Source of the DNA: Ceratotherium simum simum
Lineage: Eukaryota > Chordata > Mammalia > Perissodactyla > Rhinocerotidae
Direction: 5' to 3'
NCBI RefSeq assembly: GCF_000283155.1
Contig: NW_004454207.1
Location: 12,086,577 to 12,150,576 of the forward strand
DNA: 64,000 nt
The position numbers and the translations under genes are program-made. Of the stretch, positions 63,128-64,000 are shown in pieces. The notes below the pieces were generated by a model. That model had not been told where the DNA came from, did no database searches, and saw nothing but the letters and a program-made list of their open reading frames with translations. Within the stretch, counting starts at the first letter, position 1. Every line of letters begins with the position of its first letter.

Positions 63128-64000
63128 GTGACGTCAGTGTCATGGCGGAGTGAGCTTTCCCGTGAACTCTTCCCCGATAAGATACAACAAAAGGAACAGT
63201 CACAGACCAACAACGGAATCCCAGACAGAGAAAAGCTAGATCGGAAAAATCCACACTGCCGCACATCTGAGAGTGGTATGTGCTGGGCCCCCAGAGGAAG
63301 TAGGGACAGGTAAGGAGAACTCCTCTCTCTCCCCATCAGATCAGTGATTCCAGTCCATGTGGCTCCCAGAGAGGGGAGAGGGGTGGCCCTCTGCGGTGAA
63401 ACCGTAGCTCTTCGGGCTCTCTCAGCCAGTGGGAAACTACCGCACAGAGGACTCAGAAGAGCCACAGGGCTACCATCAACATCTGAGCACCCCAGAGAGC
63501 AGATAACGAGGGCCCCCCCACACCAGGGACCCAGAGGGCAAAAGAGAGAGCCCCCCCCCGCCCTGCAAACCAGACCCTACAGCTCAGCTGACCAGACCAG
63601 ACCAAGCGATCCTCAGCAGACCAGATCAGGCGATCTGACCTGCAAATCACAGCGGAAAAACCAAGGATCGCAGCAGAAAAAACGCGGCAGAGTGCAGGGG
63701 GCTTAGATTACACAGCCCTTTACCACCACACAGTGGCGGCGGGTGGAAATTGCAACCAGAGATTTCCAGGATGAGGGAAAACAAAGCCAACACAGGAACC
63801 ACAACGCAAAGATATATGAAATGACCAGACCAGAAGGGAAATGACAAGCACCCAGAAACCAACCCTTAAGACACAGAAATCCATAATCTAAAAGACAGAG
63901 ATTTAAAAATAGCTATCATAAAAACACTCAACGAAATACGAGACAACACAGACAAACAATTCTATGAGATTAGGAGTTTCTTCACAAAAGAGATTGAAAT
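63128..64000 (+). mobile_element. Younger L1 5' UTR and start of ORF1, runs off the window
   Basis: The sequence begins GTGACGTCAGTGTCATGGCGGAGTG-like at the junction, followed by a GC-rich leader of ~640 bases. ATGGCGG at 63142-63148 matches the YY1 core found at the start of many mammalian L1 promoters. TGACGTCA at 63129-63136 is a CRE-type palindrome. The leader aligns with the 5' end of the L1 at 41040-47182 but keeps more CpGs. The open frame 63344-63706 lies in the leader and is not a known gene. Confidence 0.85.
63771..64000 (+). pseudogene. L1 ORF1 start, interrupted by two stop codons, partial
   Basis: ATG at 63771 opens a frame whose later part (NLKDRDLKIAIIKTLNEIRD) is collinear with ORF1 of the - strand L1 (NLNDREFKIAIIK). 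In this frame TGA at 63822-63824 and TAA at 63867-63869 are premature stops. The first fits a CGA-to-TGA change at a CpG. The frame then stays open to the window edge. The rest of the element lies outside. Confidence 0.8.

Noticed and set aside
63344..63706. 120-codon Arg/Pro-rich + strand frame
   Set aside because: It lies in the GC-rich L1 5' UTR, and such frames are common in L1 leaders without being genes.

Overview
This is mammalian nuclear DNA from an odd-toed ungulate, most likely a horse-type (Equus) genome. Three copies of the tRNA-derived SINE ERE (28829-29088 +, 40636-40883 -, 61076-61290 +) and perissodactyl-type L1 ends point to that order. Shared eutherian repeats (MIR, L2, MER20, MER5, MLT1) and a spliced vertebrate gene fit. 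I could not separate horse from ass, rhinoceros or tapir by eye.

The only host protein-coding gene I can support is PTCHD4 (patched domain-containing 4) on the + strand. The window opens in its first intron. It contains a middle exon (2421-3081), an 11.7 kb intron (3082-14791) and the last exon (14792-16446, with stop codon and the start of the 3' UTR). The exon phases match exactly: one base of a Gly codon lies in the middle exon and two in the last. Together they encode 771 residues, which is most of the 12-pass protein. The first exon lies upstream of the window.

From about 18 kb to the end I see no further host gene. The sequence is AT-rich intergenic DNA with layered repeats. The main items are a near full-length L1 on the - strand at 41040-47182 (damaged, and interrupted by a 260-base assembly gap), a solo LTR at 36159-36691, an MLT1 LTR nested in an L2-like element with its target duplication still visible (48383-48754), two older L1 fragments (50515-51870 - and 53725-55245 +), and, at the right edge, a younger L1 5' end that interrupts an older L1 ORF2 fragment (junction near 63128). 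Several repeat-free blocks keep CpGs or carry clustered transcription-factor-like motifs (4385-4700, 18375-18760, 24290-25470). They are the best candidates for PTCHD4-linked regulatory DNA.

I found no CRISPR array, operon, prokaryotic or viral gene cassette, tRNA or rRNA gene, and nothing I could honestly call a new biological system. Most open reading frames here are chance or repeat-derived. Repeat family names rest on recognition of diagnostic sequence, not on a database search.
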